A stretch of DNA of 64,000 bases from Companilactobacillus crustorum JCM 15951 (GCF_001434585.1 NZ_AZDB01000004.1:1-64000); one strand, 5' to 3'; positions 35,243 through 44,370 are shown, numbered from the stretch's first letter. The notes: generated by a model not told the origin, from the sequence alone. A program made the numbers and translations.

Positions 35243-36783
35243 TGAAGAGAGCATTGATTAGTGTTTCAGATAAAACAGGTGTAGTTGAATTTGCTAAAGG
35301 ATTAATTGCCAATGATTTTGAAATCATTTCAACCGGTGGTACATATAAAAAACTACAAGAAAATGGCGTTAAAGTTACTGAAATTGACGAGGTAACTAAA
35401 TTTCCTGAAATTTTAGATGGGCGAGTAAAGACACTTCATCCAATGGTGCATGCAGGTTTATTGGCTAAACGCGATAATCCTGAACACATGAAAACTTTAG
35501 AGAAATTAAATATTCAAACTATTGATTTAGTTTGTGTTAACTTGTATCCCTTTAAAGAAACTATTTCTAAAACTGACGTTACTCCGGCACAGGCTATTGA
35601 ACAGATTGATATCGGTGGTCCTTCAATGATTCGTTCAGCTTCTAAGAATTTTAAGAGTGTTTATGTAGTGATTGATGCTGATGATTATGAAACTGTACTT
35701 GAAAGTATTAAATCAGACGAAGATGATGTAACTCTAAGACGTCGTTTAGCAGCTAAAGCTTTCCGTCATACAGCCGAATATGACAGTATCATTGCCCATT
35801 ATTTAACCGATTTAAATGGAGATGAATTTCCAGACGTTGAAGTACTCGGATATGACTATCATCAAGAATTAAGATATGGTGAAAATTCTCATCAAAAAGC
35901 TGCTTTCTACAAGAGTGCTATGCCAAGCGAATACTCCATTGCTTCAGCCAAACAATTGCATGGTAAGGAACTTTCTTTCAACAACATCAAAGATGCCGAT
36001 GCTGCCTTAAGAATTGTTTCTGACTTTAGTCAACCATGTGTGGCCGCTTTGAAACATATGAATCCATGTGGCGTAGGTGTTGATGATGAATCAATTTATA
36101 AAGCTTGGAGAAAAGCTTATACTGCCGATACAATGTCAATTTTCGGTGGAATCGTTGCCGTCAATCGTGAAGTTACCAAAGAAATCGCTGAGGAAATGCA
36201 CAAGATATTTTTAGAGATTGTAATTGCTCCTAGTTTTACTGCCGAGGCCTTGGAGATTCTAGAAGCTAAGAAAAACATTAGACTTTTGACGCTGGACTTT
36301 TCAAAAGCTAAAGATGCTGACAAGTACGAATATGTTTCAGTAATGGGTGGTTTGTTAGTTCAAGAAAGAGATACAACGGTTGATCAATTAAGTGAATTTA
36401 AAGTTGTTACTGAAAAGAAACCAACTGCTGAAGAGATGAAAGCTTTATTATTTGGTCAACAAATTGTTAAACACGTTAAGAGTAATGCCATTGTTATTAC
36501 TACAACAGATAAGACACTAGGTATCGGTGCTGGTCAAATGAATCGAATTGGTTCAGTGAAGATTGCTATTGAACAAGAAGAACAAGCTGACCAACATACA
36601 CCATTAATCATGGCGTCTGATGCTTTCTTCCCAATGGATGATTGTGTTCAATATGCGGCTGAGCATGGCATCACAGCTATTGTTCAACCAGGAGGTTCTA
36701 TTAAGGATCAAGATTCGATTGATATGGCAAATGAACATGGAATTGCAATGGTCTTCACTGGCAGAAGACACTTCAAACATTAG
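35242..36783 (+). CDS. purH: Bifunctional AICAR formyltransferase/IMP cyclohydrolase PurH
   Basis: PurH catalyses the last two steps to IMP. The N-terminal cyclohydrolase domain (about 1-195) has [35 protein letters not shown] and [13 protein letters not shown]. The C-terminal transformylase domain contains [25 protein letters not shown] with the catalytic Lys-His, and [15 protein letters not shown]. At 513 residues it is full length with no visible damage. Confidence 0.98.
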   Translation: MKRALISVSDKTGVVEFAKGLIANDFEIISTGGTYKKLQENGVKVTEIDEVTKFPEILDGRVKTLHPMVHAGLLAKRDNPEHMKTLEKLNIQTIDLVCVNLYPFKETISKTDVTPAQAIEQIDIGGPSMIRSASKNFKSVYVVIDADDYETVLESIKSDEDDVTLRRRLAAKAFRHTAEYDSIIAHYLTDLNGDEFPDVEVLGYDYHQELRYGENSHQKAAFYKSAMPSEYSIASAKQLHGKELSFNNIKDADAALRIVSDFSQPCVAALKHMNPCGVGVDDESIYKAWRKAYTADTMSIFGGIVAVNREVTKEIAEEMHKIFLEIVIAPSFTAEALEILEAKKNIRLLTLDFSKAKDADKYEYVSVMGGLLVQERDTTVDQLSEFKVVTEKKPTAEEMKALLFGQQIVKHVKSNAIVITTTDKTLGIGAGQMNRIGSVKIAIEQEEQADQHTPLIMASDAFFPMDDCVQYAAEHGITAIVQPGGSIKDQDSIDMANEHGIAMVFTGRRHFKH

Positions 36784-36794
36784 AGAGGTAGTTT

Positions 36795-38051
36795 ATGAGA
36801 ATACTTGTCGTTGGTTCTGGAGCAAGAGAAGATGCAATCTGTAAAGCCTTGATGCAAAATTCTGAAAACACAGTTTTTTGCGCCCCAGGAAATGCAGGAA
36901 TGAAATTATCAGGAATAAAAACTATTTCAATAGAAGAAAATGAATTCTTTCATCTGACGGAATTTGTGGAAACAAATGGAATTGATTACACCATAGTGGG
37001 TCCAGAAGCACCCTTAGTAGACGGAATTGTCGATTATTTTAAACAAAAGAAGTTAAAAATTTTTGGTCCTAATAAACAAGGGGCCCAGATTGAAGGGTCG
37101 AAGTCGTTTACAAAAAAGTTAATGGCTGATGCTAATATTCCAACGGCCCAATATCAAGAATTTACTGATTTGGAAAGGGCTGTGGAATATTTGACAGTTA
37201 AAGCTAATTTTCCACTAGTCATTAAAGCAGATGGTTTAGCGGCAGGCAAGGGAGTCTACATCGTTCAAGACCTAGATGAGGCTTTGGAAATAATCAGTGA
37301 ATTGTTAGATGGGCATAAATTTAATACAACTAAGGTTGTGATCGAAGAATTTCTTGAAGGAGAGGAATTTTCCTTGATGGCGTTTGTTGATCACAAGAGA
37401 TTTTATCCAATGCCACTGGCTCAAGATTATAAAAAAGCCTTTGATGACGATAAAGGACCGAACACAGGTGGTATGGGAGCCATATGTCCAGTTCGAAATA
37501 TTTCATCGATAGTAGAACAAACAGCTATTGAAACAATCATTAAGCCCTTTGTGCATGAATTGTATCAGCAAAATATTAAATATACTGGGATTATTTATGC
37601 AGGTTTAATTTTGACCAGAGAAGGTATTAAAGTGATTGAGTTCAATGCTCGGTTTGGTGATCCTGAAACGGAAGTTGTTTTACCGCGCTTAAAAACTGAT
37701 TTATCGATGATGATTTGGAAAATTCTAAATCATAAAAAAATTGATAAAATCATTTGGCAAAATGAGGGCTTAAACTTGGGAGTTTTTGCAGTTAGTCAGG
37801 GCTATCCAAATAATCCGATTAAAGGAAAGCTAGGATTAATAAATGACTTTAAGGCTTGTCCATTGACGATAAATTATGCTAGTGTTCGTAAAGAGGACCA
37901 GCAATTATATAGCAATGGTGGAAGACTTTATTTAATGCAGACTAGTGCTCAAACACTAACTGCTGCTCAAGAAATTATTTATCAACAGTTAACTAAAATG
38001 AATTCTGAAAATATTTTTTATCGTCGCGATATTGGTAAAAATTCAATTTAA
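36795..38051 (+). CDS. purD: Phosphoribosylamine-glycine ligase PurD
   Basis: PurD forms GAR with an ATP-grasp fold. The 418-residue protein has KADGLAAGKGVYIV, GPNTGGMGAICP and EFNARFGDPETEVVLPRL. The N-terminal family motif GSGGREHA reads GSGAREDA here, with Gly to Ala and His to Asp changes at normally invariant positions. It ends the operon; purB and purA lie elsewhere. GAGAGG precedes the ATG and a strong terminator follows the stop. Confidence 0.95.
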   Translation: MRILVVGSGAREDAICKALMQNSENTVFCAPGNAGMKLSGIKTISIEENEFFHLTEFVETNGIDYTIVGPEAPLVDGIVDYFKQKKLKIFGPNKQGAQIEGSKSFTKKLMADANIPTAQYQEFTDLERAVEYLTVKANFPLVIKADGLAAGKGVYIVQDLDEALEIISELLDGHKFNTTKVVIEEFLEGEEFSLMAFVDHKRFYPMPLAQDYKKAFDDDKGPNTGGMGAICPVRNISSIVEQTAIETIIKPFVHELYQQNIKYTGIIYAGLILTREGIKVIEFNARFGDPETEVVLPRLKTDLSMMIWKILNHKKIDKIIWQNEGLNLGVFAVSQGYPNNPIKGKLGLINDFKACPLTINYASVRKEDQQLYSNGGRLYLMQTSAQTLTAAQEIIYQQLTKMNSENIFYRRDIGKNSI

Positions 38052-38061
38052 TAAGTTATAA

Positions 38062-38104
38062 AAAAAGTGTCATTCTGACTATTTGATCAGAATGGCACTT
38101 TTTA
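38062..38104. terminator. Terminator of the purine operon
   Basis: AAAAGTGTCATTCTGA pairs with TCAGAATGGCACTTTT (one G-U). It is also usable by the convergent plsC gene. Confidence 0.88.
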
Positions 38105-38115
38105 GTGTATTATAA

Positions 38116-38745
38116 TTACTTATGTTTCTTCTTTGGTGGAATATATTCGAAACTAGGATCAATTTCTTTATCAATATTTTTCCAAGCATTTTCCATATCA
38201 TCATTAACTTGCTGAGTTTGTTTTTCATCCAATTTGGCCTTAAAATCAAAGTCAATTTCCGGACCAATACCAATAGTGATCTTTTGATGCTTCATTAAGC
38301 CGCCAAAGGTTAGAGGTCCTTGATAAACAAAGGGAACTAATGGAGTTTTGGAAAGTTTAGCAATCAATGATGCTCCACCTTTTAGCTGTTCTGAATAACG
38401 TGTCCCTGAAGGGAACATTATCAAAACTTTTCCTTCTTTTTTCAATGCTTTGACCGGAGTTTTAATAACTGAAGGACCGGGGTGAGCCCGATCAACTGGG
38501 AAGGCATGAGCATGGATTAAAATAAATCTTAAAATTGGATTCTTGAAGAGCTCTTTTTTTGCCATAAAAGTAGCATCTCGTGGTGCTATGACTAAGGCGA
38601 AGAAAATTGGTTCCCACCAAGTACGGTGGGGAGCAACTAAAATATATGGCTTATCAGGTAAGTTTTCCTTACCTACAACGTCATATCGCCCATTTAGTAG
38701 AAATACTAAACCTCTTACTAAAACACGAATAACTTTATAAAACAT
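38116..38745 (-). CDS. plsC: 1-acyl-sn-glycerol-3-phosphate acyltransferase PlsC
   Basis: PlsC adds the second acyl chain to lysophosphatidic acid. The 209-residue protein has a hydrophobic N-terminus and the acyltransferase blocks. Block I is APHRTWWEP (His40 to Glu45), so the usual H-x4-D reads H-x4-E. Block II is AFPVDR (81-86). Block III is FPSGTRYS (111-118) in place of FPEGTRS. Lactobacilli often vary block III; the Glu in block I is less usual. It is transcribed alone, convergent with purD and divergent from the methyltransferase. Confidence 0.88.
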   Translation of the reverse strand: MFYKVIRVLVRGLVFLLNGRYDVVGKENLPDKPYILVAPHRTWWEPIFFALVIAPRDATFMAKKELFKNPILRFILIHAHAFPVDRAHPGPSVIKTPVKALKKEGKVLIMFPSGTRYSEQLKGGASLIAKLSKTPLVPFVYQGPLTFGGLMKHQKITIGIGPEIDFDFKAKLDEKQTQQVNDDMENAWKNIDKEIDPSFEYIPPKKKHK

Positions 38746-38807
38746 AAAAATATCATTCTCCCAAAAATAAATTTCACTTATTTAAAATACCATAAAGCAG
38801 GTGCAAC

Positions 38808-39536
38808 ATGTCGATTATTTCTCAAGATATTATTTCTAATAGCAAGATAGTGATCAACCAAGACAAAGAATTATATTCATTTAATCTTGATACTATTTTA
38901 CTCTATAATTTTGCAAAACCAGTAAAAAAAGGCAAAGTCGTTGATTTATGTGCAGGAAATGGAGCTATTGGTTTATCATTAGCTTCTAAAACCAACGCTG
39001 CGATTTATTTGATAGAGCTTCAAAAGCAACTGGCTGACTTGTCAAAAAAAAGTATTTCGGACAATAATTTAGACGGACAAGTATTTTCAATTAATGATGA
39101 TTTAAAGAATATTCAAGAGTATATCGCCCATGATACCGTTGATACATTAGTTTGCAATCCGCCCTATTTTAAAGTGAATGAGCAAACAGCAATTAAAGAT
39201 AATTCGGTTTTGGCAATAGCTCGACATGAGTTAAAGACGACATTAAAAGAAATTATTTCTACTATCAAGATAGTTCTAAAAGAAAATTCACATGCTTTTT
39301 TAGTTTATCGTCCTGAACGGTTGAGTGAGCTATTAAGTTTGATGGTTCAAGAAAAACTTCAACCTAAAAGATTACGATTCGTGAGGTCAAGTAGTCAAAA
39401 GGATGCCAACTTGGTTTTAATCGATGCAATTAAGACAGTTAAAACAGCATCACTAAAGGTGGAACCAGATTTAGTAATTTATGATGAAAATCATCAATTG
39501 AGCAAAGAGGCTAATTTAATAATCAATGGAAAATAA
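38808..39536 (+). CDS. tRNA1(Val) A37 N6-methyltransferase-like (TrmN6 family)
   Basis: This class I SAM-dependent methyltransferase of 242 residues has motif I VVDLCAGNGAIGLSLA (about 44-59) and motif IV LVCNPPYFKVN, with the NPPY typical of N6-adenine enzymes. An opening FNLDTILLYNFA is found in the TrmN6/YabB group. B. subtilis yabB is likewise followed by the GIY-YIG gene yazA, and here the two genes overlap by 11 bases. RNA substrate is inferred from family, not shown. Confidence 0.87.
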   Translation: MSIISQDIISNSKIVINQDKELYSFNLDTILLYNFAKPVKKGKVVDLCAGNGAIGLSLASKTNAAIYLIELQKQLADLSKKSISDNNLDGQVFSINDDLKNIQEYIAHDTVDTLVCNPPYFKVNEQTAIKDNSVLAIARHELKTTLKEIISTIKIVLKENSHAFLVYRPERLSELLSLMVQEKLQPKRLRFVRSSSQKDANLVLIDAIKTVKTASLKVEPDLVIYDENHQLSKEANLIINGK

Positions 39537-39807
39537 TAAGTATTATGTTTATATGTTGTTGTGTCATGATCGAACTTTTTACACAGGTACAAGCAATGAT
39601 GTAGCAAAAAGAGTAGCGACACATAATTCGGGGAAGGGTGCTAAGTATACTAAAACTAGACGTCCTGTGAAATTAATGTATACCGAGGAATTAGCTGATA
39701 AATCCGCAGCTTTGAAACGTGAAATTGCTATCAAGAAGTTAAGTCGACAACAAAAAGAAGCTTTGTTAGAAAATCAAGGAATAAATTGGCGGGACTACTT
39801 GATTTAA
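39526..39807 (+). CDS. GIY-YIG nuclease-domain protein (YazA/UPF0213 family)
   Basis: The 93-residue protein is a stand-alone GIY-YIG domain: YYVYMLLCHDRTFYTGTSNDVAKRVATHNSGKGAKYTKTRRPV shows the YVY...YTG core, the catalytic Arg and the conserved His-Asn. A short helical tail with LKREIAIKKLSRQQKEALL follows. Members are widespread but their cellular role is unknown; DNA repair or structure-specific cleavage is suggested by relatives such as SLX1. It overlaps the methyltransferase gene, so translation is coupled. Its last codons overlap the rpsB promoter. Confidence 0.9.
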   Translation: MENNKYYVYMLLCHDRTFYTGTSNDVAKRVATHNSGKGAKYTKTRRPVKLMYTEELADKSAALKREIAIKKLSRQQKEALLENQGINWRDYLI

Positions 39808-39827
39808 CGACAATTTTACTTTATAAT
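39799..39827 (+). promoter_or_regulatory. rpsB promoter
   Basis: TTGATT (39799-39804), overlapping the end of the GIY-YIG gene, is 17 bp from TATAAT (39822-39827). Transcription is expected near 39834. Confidence 0.75.
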
Positions 39828-39833
39828 ATTTGC

Positions 39834-39935
39834 TTGTATTGAATACACACACTTAACGATTTGATTGATGGTGCGCAGGTCGCGTTTCAATCGGACATGA
39901 CTTAAGTGGAGGTAAAAACCAGGAGGAACTTTTTT
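39834..39935 (+). ncRNA. Structured rpsB (S2) leader RNA
   Basis: The leader folds into one clear structure. CACTTAA (39850-39856) pairs with TTAAGTG (39902-39908); inside, GATTGA pairs with TCAATC and GCG with CGC at the apex. A CGAT / GGACAT internal loop remains between the helices. The 3' arm of the closing helix ends just before the GAGG-rich ribosome region, so it could control translation or transcription of rpsB. The segment TGAATACACA-CAC-TTAACGAT is shared with the rplS leader. Confidence 0.65.
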
Positions 39936-40742
39936 ATGTCAGTTATTTCTATGAAACAATTGCTTGAAGCCGGTGTACATTTTGGACACCAAACAAGACG
40001 TTGGAACCCTAAGATGAAGCCATTTATTTTTACACAAAGAAATGGTATTTACATCATTGATTTACAAAAAACAGTACGTATGATCGACGACGCTTACAAC
40101 TATATGAAGGCTGTTGCCGGTGATAACGGTGTGTTCTTATTCGTTGGTACAAAGAAACAAGCCCAAGACGCTGTTGCTGAAGAAGCTACACGTGCAGGTC
40201 AATACTATGTTAACCATCGTTGGTTAGGTGGTACTTTGACTAACTGGAACACAATCCAAAAACGTATCAAGAGATTAAAGGACATCAAGGCAATGGCTGA
40301 AGATGGTACTTTTGATCGTCTACCTAAGAAAGAAGTTGCTTTACTACAAAAGCAACAAGCTAAGTTGGAAAGATTCCTTGGTGGTATCGAAGATATGCCA
40401 AGAATCCCTGATGTTATGTTCATTGTTGACCCTCATAAGGAAAACATTGCTGTTAACGAAGCTAAGAAACTTAACATTCCTATCGTAGCTATGGTTGATA
40501 CAAATACTGATCCAGATCCTATCGATGTTATCATTCCTTCAAATGATGATGCTATTCGTGCCGTTAGATTGATTACATCTAAGATGGCTGATGCTATCGT
40601 TGAAGGTAAACAAGGTGAAGAAGCTGTTACAGATGCTGATTTTGCTGATAACAAAGACAACGATGCTGATAATGATGCTGCTGATGACAAGTCTATCGAA
40701 GATTTGGCAAATGCAAAAAACAATAACGAAGATAACAAATAA
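39936..40742 (+). CDS. rpsB: 30S ribosomal protein S2
   Basis: The 268-residue protein opens [27 protein letters not shown] and contains [30 protein letters not shown] and [22 protein letters not shown]. These are S2 signatures. The C-terminal 45 residues form an Asp/Asn/Ala-rich acidic tail longer than in many relatives. ATG 39936 follows CAGGAGG. tsf follows after a hairpin, the universal rpsB-tsf pair. Confidence 0.98.
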   Translation: MSVISMKQLLEAGVHFGHQTRRWNPKMKPFIFTQRNGIYIIDLQKTVRMIDDAYNYMKAVAGDNGVFLFVGTKKQAQDAVAEEATRAGQYYVNHRWLGGTLTNWNTIQKRIKRLKDIKAMAEDGTFDRLPKKEVALLQKQQAKLERFLGGIEDMPRIPDVMFIVDPHKENIAVNEAKKLNIPIVAMVDTNTDPDPIDVIIPSNDDAIRAVRLITSKMADAIVEGKQGEEAVTDADFADNKDNDADNDAADDKSIEDLANAKNNNEDNK

Positions 40743-40758
40743 TTAAAATAATATCCGT

Positions 40759-40793
40759 AAAATAGAGTCATCTGAGTAAGATGGCTTTATTTA
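40759..40793 (+). terminator. Partial terminator between rpsB and tsf
   Basis: AAATAGAGTCATCT and AGATGGCTTTATTT arms form an imperfect stem, but the T-run is interrupted (TTTATTTATA). It probably attenuates read-through into tsf. Confidence 0.55.
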
Positions 40794-40813
40794 TACGACT
40801 GGAGGATTTACGA

Positions 40814-41692
40814 ATGGCTAAGATTACTGCTGCTCAAGTTAAAGAATTACGTGATAAGACAAGTGTTGGTATGATGGATGCTAAAAAGGCATTGGTTGCT
40901 GCTGACGGTGATATGCAAAAAGCTGTCGACGAACTTCGCGAAAAAGGTATCGCTAAAGCTGCCAAGAAGAGTGGAAATATTGCTGCTGAAGGTTTAACAC
41001 ATATTGAAATTTCAGGCAACAAAGCTGCTATTATTGAAGTTAACTCAGAAACTGACTTTGTTTCATCAAACGACAAGTTTATCAATCTTGTAAATGAAAT
41101 TGGTAAAGCTATTGTTGCTAATGAACCAAAAACAATGGATGATGCTTTGGCACTTAAGATTGGTGACCAAACAATTAACGATGCTATCACAGGCTTAACA
41201 GCTGTTATTGGTGAAAAGATTTCATTGAGACGTTACAAAGTTCTTGATAAGACTGATTCACAAGTATTTGGTTCATACCTACATAATGGTGGTTTAATTG
41301 GTGCTATCGTTACACTTGATGGTACTGATGAAGATGCTGCTAAGGATGTTGCTATGCACGTTGCTGCTATCAACCCTGAATACATGGATCGTGATCAAGT
41401 TCCTGCAGATGTTTTGGAACATGAAAAAGCTATTTTCACTGAAGAAACAAAGGCTGAAGGTAAACCTGAAAAGATTATTCCAAGAATCGTTGAAGGTCGT
41501 TTGAACAAGTACTTGTCAGAAATTAGTTTGGCTGATCAAGAATTTGTTAAGGATTCTGATATGACTGTTCAACAATTCGTTGAATCAAAAAATAGTAAAT
41601 TAGTATCATTCGTTCGTTTTGAAGTTGGCGAAGGTATCGAAAAGAAACAAGAAGACTTTGCTGAAGAAGTAAAGAACCAAATGAATAACTAA
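40814..41692 (+). CDS. tsf: Elongation factor Ts
   Basis: EF-Ts recycles EF-Tu from GDP. The 292-residue protein begins [42 protein letters not shown], the UBA-like domain. It continues with the [10 protein letters not shown] signature (EINSETDFV reads EVNSETDFV here) and the core dimerisation repeats. The ATG at 40814, after GGAGG, is preferred to an upstream in-frame ATG within the attenuator hairpin. A strong terminator follows. Confidence 0.98.
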   Translation: MAKITAAQVKELRDKTSVGMMDAKKALVAADGDMQKAVDELREKGIAKAAKKSGNIAAEGLTHIEISGNKAAIIEVNSETDFVSSNDKFINLVNEIGKAIVANEPKTMDDALALKIGDQTINDAITGLTAVIGEKISLRRYKVLDKTDSQVFGSYLHNGGLIGAIVTLDGTDEDAAKDVAMHVAAINPEYMDRDQVPADVLEHEKAIFTEETKAEGKPEKIIPRIVEGRLNKYLSEISLADQEFVKDSDMTVQQFVESKNSKLVSFVRFEVGEGIEKKQEDFAEEVKNQMNN

Positions 41693-41710
41693 TTATTTAT
41701 AAAATTTCGA

Positions 41711-41754
41711 GAAAGGTCGCTTAATTCATTTTTGAATTAAACGACCTTTTCTTT
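41711..41754 (+). terminator. Terminator after tsf
   Basis: GAAAGGTCG-TTAATTC pairs with GAATTAA-CGACCTTTTC, followed by T-rich sequence. The 70 bp after it contain no recognisable feature before the structured element. Confidence 0.88.
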
Positions 41755-41824
41755 GTATAAAGGGTTGTAACCTTACGAAATTTATTTAAAAATAGTCATT
41801 AGATAAATTTACTGATTCTTACTA

Positions 41825-41990
41825 TGCCGTCCTCCACAACAAAGAAAATTTGGCTGGAACGTAGTGGGCACGAATTTGAACCAATTGAAGTTCACAATTG
41901 TTTCAAATCTCGGCCTTCTACTAACCTCACTGCGTGAGCTAAGTAGAATTTCACTACTGAGCCAATTTTCTTTGTTGTTCTGGACTAGTG
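41825..41990 (+). repeat. Structured repeat element, copy 1 (putative ncRNA or mobile repeat)
   Basis: A 166-nt element folds into a multi-branched structure. An outer GTCC (41829-41832) pairs with GGAC (41982-41985). P1 is ACAAAGAAAATTTGG (from 41839) with CCAATTTTCTTTGT (from 41962). P2 is GTAGTG (41861-41866) with CACTAC (41952-41957). Two hairpins branch inside: ATTTGAACCAATTG/CAATTGTTTCAAAT (41874-41908) and TTCTACT-CTCAC/GTGAG-AGTAGAA (41916-41948). The conserved blocks TGCCGTC-TCCAC, CTGGAACGT-GTGGGCAC and TTTCAC-ACTGAG reappear in copy 2. Open frames crossing it look spurious. I cannot name the family. Confidence 0.8.
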
Positions 41991-42086
41991 TCTTGTTGTT
42001 TGTTAGATGTATAAGTATTCTGAATAATGTAATGACATTAGGAATTTCAAAAACTAAAGTTTTAATTAATAATACTGAAAGTCAAT

Positions 42087-42242
42087 CCCTAGTCGGGAGC
42101 GAAACCTCTGTGGACCCTCAGTGGTGAAATTATTCTTAGTGGGGAACCCACTTAGAATAAGGTCAATCTTGAAGACACTTGGCAAAGCCAAGGGGCTCCA
42201 AGTTGTGCCCACCACGTTCCAGTGGTTTCGTGGACGACGGCA
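42087..42242 (-). repeat. Structured repeat element, copy 2 (inverted)
   Basis: Read on the minus strand from 42242, this 156-nt element carries the same blocks as copy 1 in the same order. It differs at paired positions in a compensatory way: outer GTCG/CGAC instead of GTCC/GGAC, P2 GTGGTG/CACCAC instead of GTAGTG/CACTAC, P1 CGAAACC/GGTTTCG, and the last hairpin TTATTCT/AGAATAA. Loop and arm sequences otherwise diverge. It ends about 80 bp before pyrH. The 96 bp between the copies (41991-42086) show no feature I recognise. Confidence 0.8.
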
Positions 42243-42283
42243 GCATCAAAATGTGAGAAAGAATAAATTTACTAGGCCTAATA

Positions 42284-42292
42284 TGTTAAAAT
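42284..42292 (+). promoter_or_regulatory. Possible extended -10 promoter of pyrH
   Basis: TGTTAAAAT resembles an extended -10 box about 30 bp before pyrH. No good -35 is visible 17 bp upstream. Confidence 0.35.
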
Positions 42293-42322
42293 ATTTATTA
42301 GCAAAATTAAAGGAGAGTACTT

Positions 42323-43057
42323 ATGCCTGATATCAAGTATAAAAGAGTGATTTTAAAAGTTTCTGGTGAAGCTTTAGCCGGAGAAAAGGGATTTGGAATT
42401 AATCCTCCCGTTATCAAAAAAATAGCTGAACAAATTAAAAGTGTTCATGACTTAGGTGTGCAAGTAGCCATTGTCTGTGGCGGTGGTAACATCTGGCGTG
42501 GTGAAACAGGTGCCGAGATGGGAATGGATCGTGCTCAAGCTGACTATATGGGTATGATGGCAACTGTTATGAATGGATTGGCTTTACAAGATGGATTGGA
42601 ACATATTGGTGTACCAACTCGTGTTCAAACATCAATTGAAATGCGTCAAGTTGCTGAACCTTATATCAGAAGAAAGGCCGTTAGACACCTTGAAAAGGGT
42701 CGTGTAGTGATCTTTGCTGGTGGTACAGGTAATCCTTACTTCTCAACTGATACAACTTCTGTTCTACGTGCTGCTGAAATCGAAGCTGATGTAATTTTGA
42801 TGGCTAAGAATAATGTTGACGGCGTTTATACAGCTGATCCTAAGAAGGATCCTAATGCTAAGAAGTATTCAGAATTGTCACAACTTGATATTATTAATAA
42901 GAATCTCGGCGTTATGGATACAACAGCTTCTTCATTGTCAATGGATAACAATATTCCATTGATCGTATTCAATTTGAACAAGCCTGAGAACATTAAAAAG
43001 GTTGTTCAAGGAGAAAATATCGGAACAATTATAAAGGGTGGTAACGATGACAAATAA
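42323..43057 (+). CDS. pyrH: UMP kinase
   Basis: PyrH phosphorylates UMP to UDP. The 244-residue amino-acid-kinase-fold protein shows [42 protein letters not shown] and the C-terminal [11 protein letters not shown] and GVMDTTAS segments, all PyrH motifs. AAAGGAGAG precedes the ATG. Its last 11 bases overlap frr, the usual pyrH-frr pair. Confidence 0.98.
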   Translation: MPDIKYKRVILKVSGEALAGEKGFGINPPVIKKIAEQIKSVHDLGVQVAIVCGGGNIWRGETGAEMGMDRAQADYMGMMATVMNGLALQDGLEHIGVPTRVQTSIEMRQVAEPYIRRKAVRHLEKGRVVIFAGGTGNPYFSTDTTSVLRAAEIEADVILMAKNNVDGVYTADPKKDPNAKKYSELSQLDIINKNLGVMDTTASSLSMDNNIPLIVFNLNKPENIKKVVQGENIGTIIKGGNDDK

Positions 43058-43604
43058 AGCTATTACAAAAGCTAAAGAAAATATGTCAAAATCGATTGAT
43101 GTTTTGAATCGTGAATTGGCTAATATTCGTGCTGGTAAAGCCAATGCTTCAATTTTGAGCAATGTTAAGGTTATGTACTATGGAACAGAAGTTCCATTGA
43201 ATCAAGTAGCTTCAATCAATGTTCCTGAAGCTCGTGTATTGATGATCACACCTTATGATAAATCATCTCTTGATGACATCGAACATGCTATTAACTCATC
43301 TGATCTTGGCTTAAATCCTGCTAATGACGGTAACGTAGTGCGTTTGGTTATTCCACAACTAACAGGTGAACGTAGAAAAGAAATTGCTAAGCAAGTTGGT
43401 AAAGAAGCTGAAGGTGGACGTATTGCAGTTAGAAACGTTCGTCGTGAAGCAATGGACGACTTGAAGAAGCAATTAAAGGCAAGCGATGTTACTGAAGATG
43501 AATTCCATACGCTTGAAAAAGACGTTCAAAAAGTAACTGACGACGCTATTGCTAAGATTGATCAATTAGCTGCAGACAAAGAAAAAGAAATTACTGAAGG
43601 GTAA
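43047..43604 (+). CDS. frr: Ribosome recycling factor
   Basis: RRF releases ribosomes from mRNA with EF-G after termination. The 185-residue protein has the tRNA-mimic helical domain, beginning with [18 protein letters not shown] and [16 protein letters not shown], and ends with the conserved [12 protein letters not shown]-type segment and a long C-terminal helix. The ATG at 43047 (AAAGGGTGG nine bases upstream) is used; an upstream in-frame GTG would lie within the ribosome site. Overlap with pyrH implies coupling. Confidence 0.97.
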   Translation: MTNKAITKAKENMSKSIDVLNRELANIRAGKANASILSNVKVMYYGTEVPLNQVASINVPEARVLMITPYDKSSLDDIEHAINSSDLGLNPANDGNVVRLVIPQLTGERRKEIAKQVGKEAEGGRIAVRNVRREAMDDLKKQLKASDVTEDEFHTLEKDVQKVTDDAIAKIDQLAADKEKEITEG

Positions 43605-43608
43605 TTCA

Positions 43609-44352
43609 ATGGCAGAGGATATAAAGCGACAACTAGATCCTGAAATATCTGTTCCTAAGCACATTGCCATCATTATGGATGGTAATGGTCGTTGGGCTAA
43701 GAAAAAAGGTCAACCGCGCATTGCTGGGCACAAAGAAGGCATGAATAATGTCAAGACAATTGCCACAGCAGCTAGTCATTTAGGCGTTAAGGCTTTGAGC
43801 TTGTATGCTTTTTCAACAGAAAATTGGAGTCGGCCAAATAAAGAAGTTAGTTTTTTGATGCGATTGCCAGTGGACTTCTTTGGAACATTTATGCCAGATT
43901 TAATCAAAGAAAATATTAAAGTAATGGTTACTGGTTTTACGGACCATTTACCTGACAGAACGAGAAAAGTAGTTTTAAAGGCTGTTGAGGACACAAAGGA
44001 TAATACTGGAATGATTCTCAATTTTGCTTTTAACTACGGTGGTCGAGCTGAGATTGTGAATGCAGCTAAAAATTTGGCAATCGAAGCTGTTAATGGTTCA
44101 ATAGATCCAAACACTATCGACGATTCAATGTTTGCAGGTCAGTTATTAACTAATCAACTAGGAGATTTGGCCGATCCTGACTTGTTAATTAGAACAAGTG
44201 GCGAGGAACGAATCTCTAACTTTATGTTGTGGCAATTAGCTTATTCAGAAATGGTTTTTGATAAGACTTATTGGCCTGAATATTCAGTTGAAAATTTAAT
44301 TGATGATATTAAAGAATTTGACAGAAGAGATCGTCGATTTGGATCTGTTTAG
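43609..44352 (+). CDS. uppS: Isoprenyl (undecaprenyl) pyrophosphate synthase
   Basis: UppS makes the C55 lipid carrier for cell-wall precursors. The 247-residue cis-prenyltransferase shows IAIIMDGNGRWAKKKGQPRIAGHKEGM with the catalytic Asp in MDGNGRW, LYAFSTENW, LNFAFNYGGRAEI and the RTSGEERISNFMLWQLAYSE motif. It begins four bases after frr and is followed by cdsA, an envelope-lipid pair. Confidence 0.97.
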   Translation: MAEDIKRQLDPEISVPKHIAIIMDGNGRWAKKKGQPRIAGHKEGMNNVKTIATAASHLGVKALSLYAFSTENWSRPNKEVSFLMRLPVDFFGTFMPDLIKENIKVMVTGFTDHLPDRTRKVVLKAVEDTKDNTGMILNFAFNYGGRAEIVNAAKNLAIEAVNGSIDPNTIDDSMFAGQLLTNQLGDLADPDLLIRTSGEERISNFMLWQLAYSEMVFDKTYWPEYSVENLIDDIKEFDRRDRRFGSV

Positions 44353-44370
44353 TTAGTTTGGGGGAAAATT

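Noticed and set aside
41755-42322. IS element or transposase remnant in the tsf-pyrH gap
   Set aside because: No transposase-like frame and no clear target-site duplication flanks 41825-42242; a MITE-like origin remains possible but is not shown.
41864-42330. Two short plus-strand open frames across the tsf-pyrH gap
   Set aside because: They run through both copies of the structured element, lack ribosome sites and have no recognisable protein motifs; the conserved RNA/DNA structure explains the sequence better.
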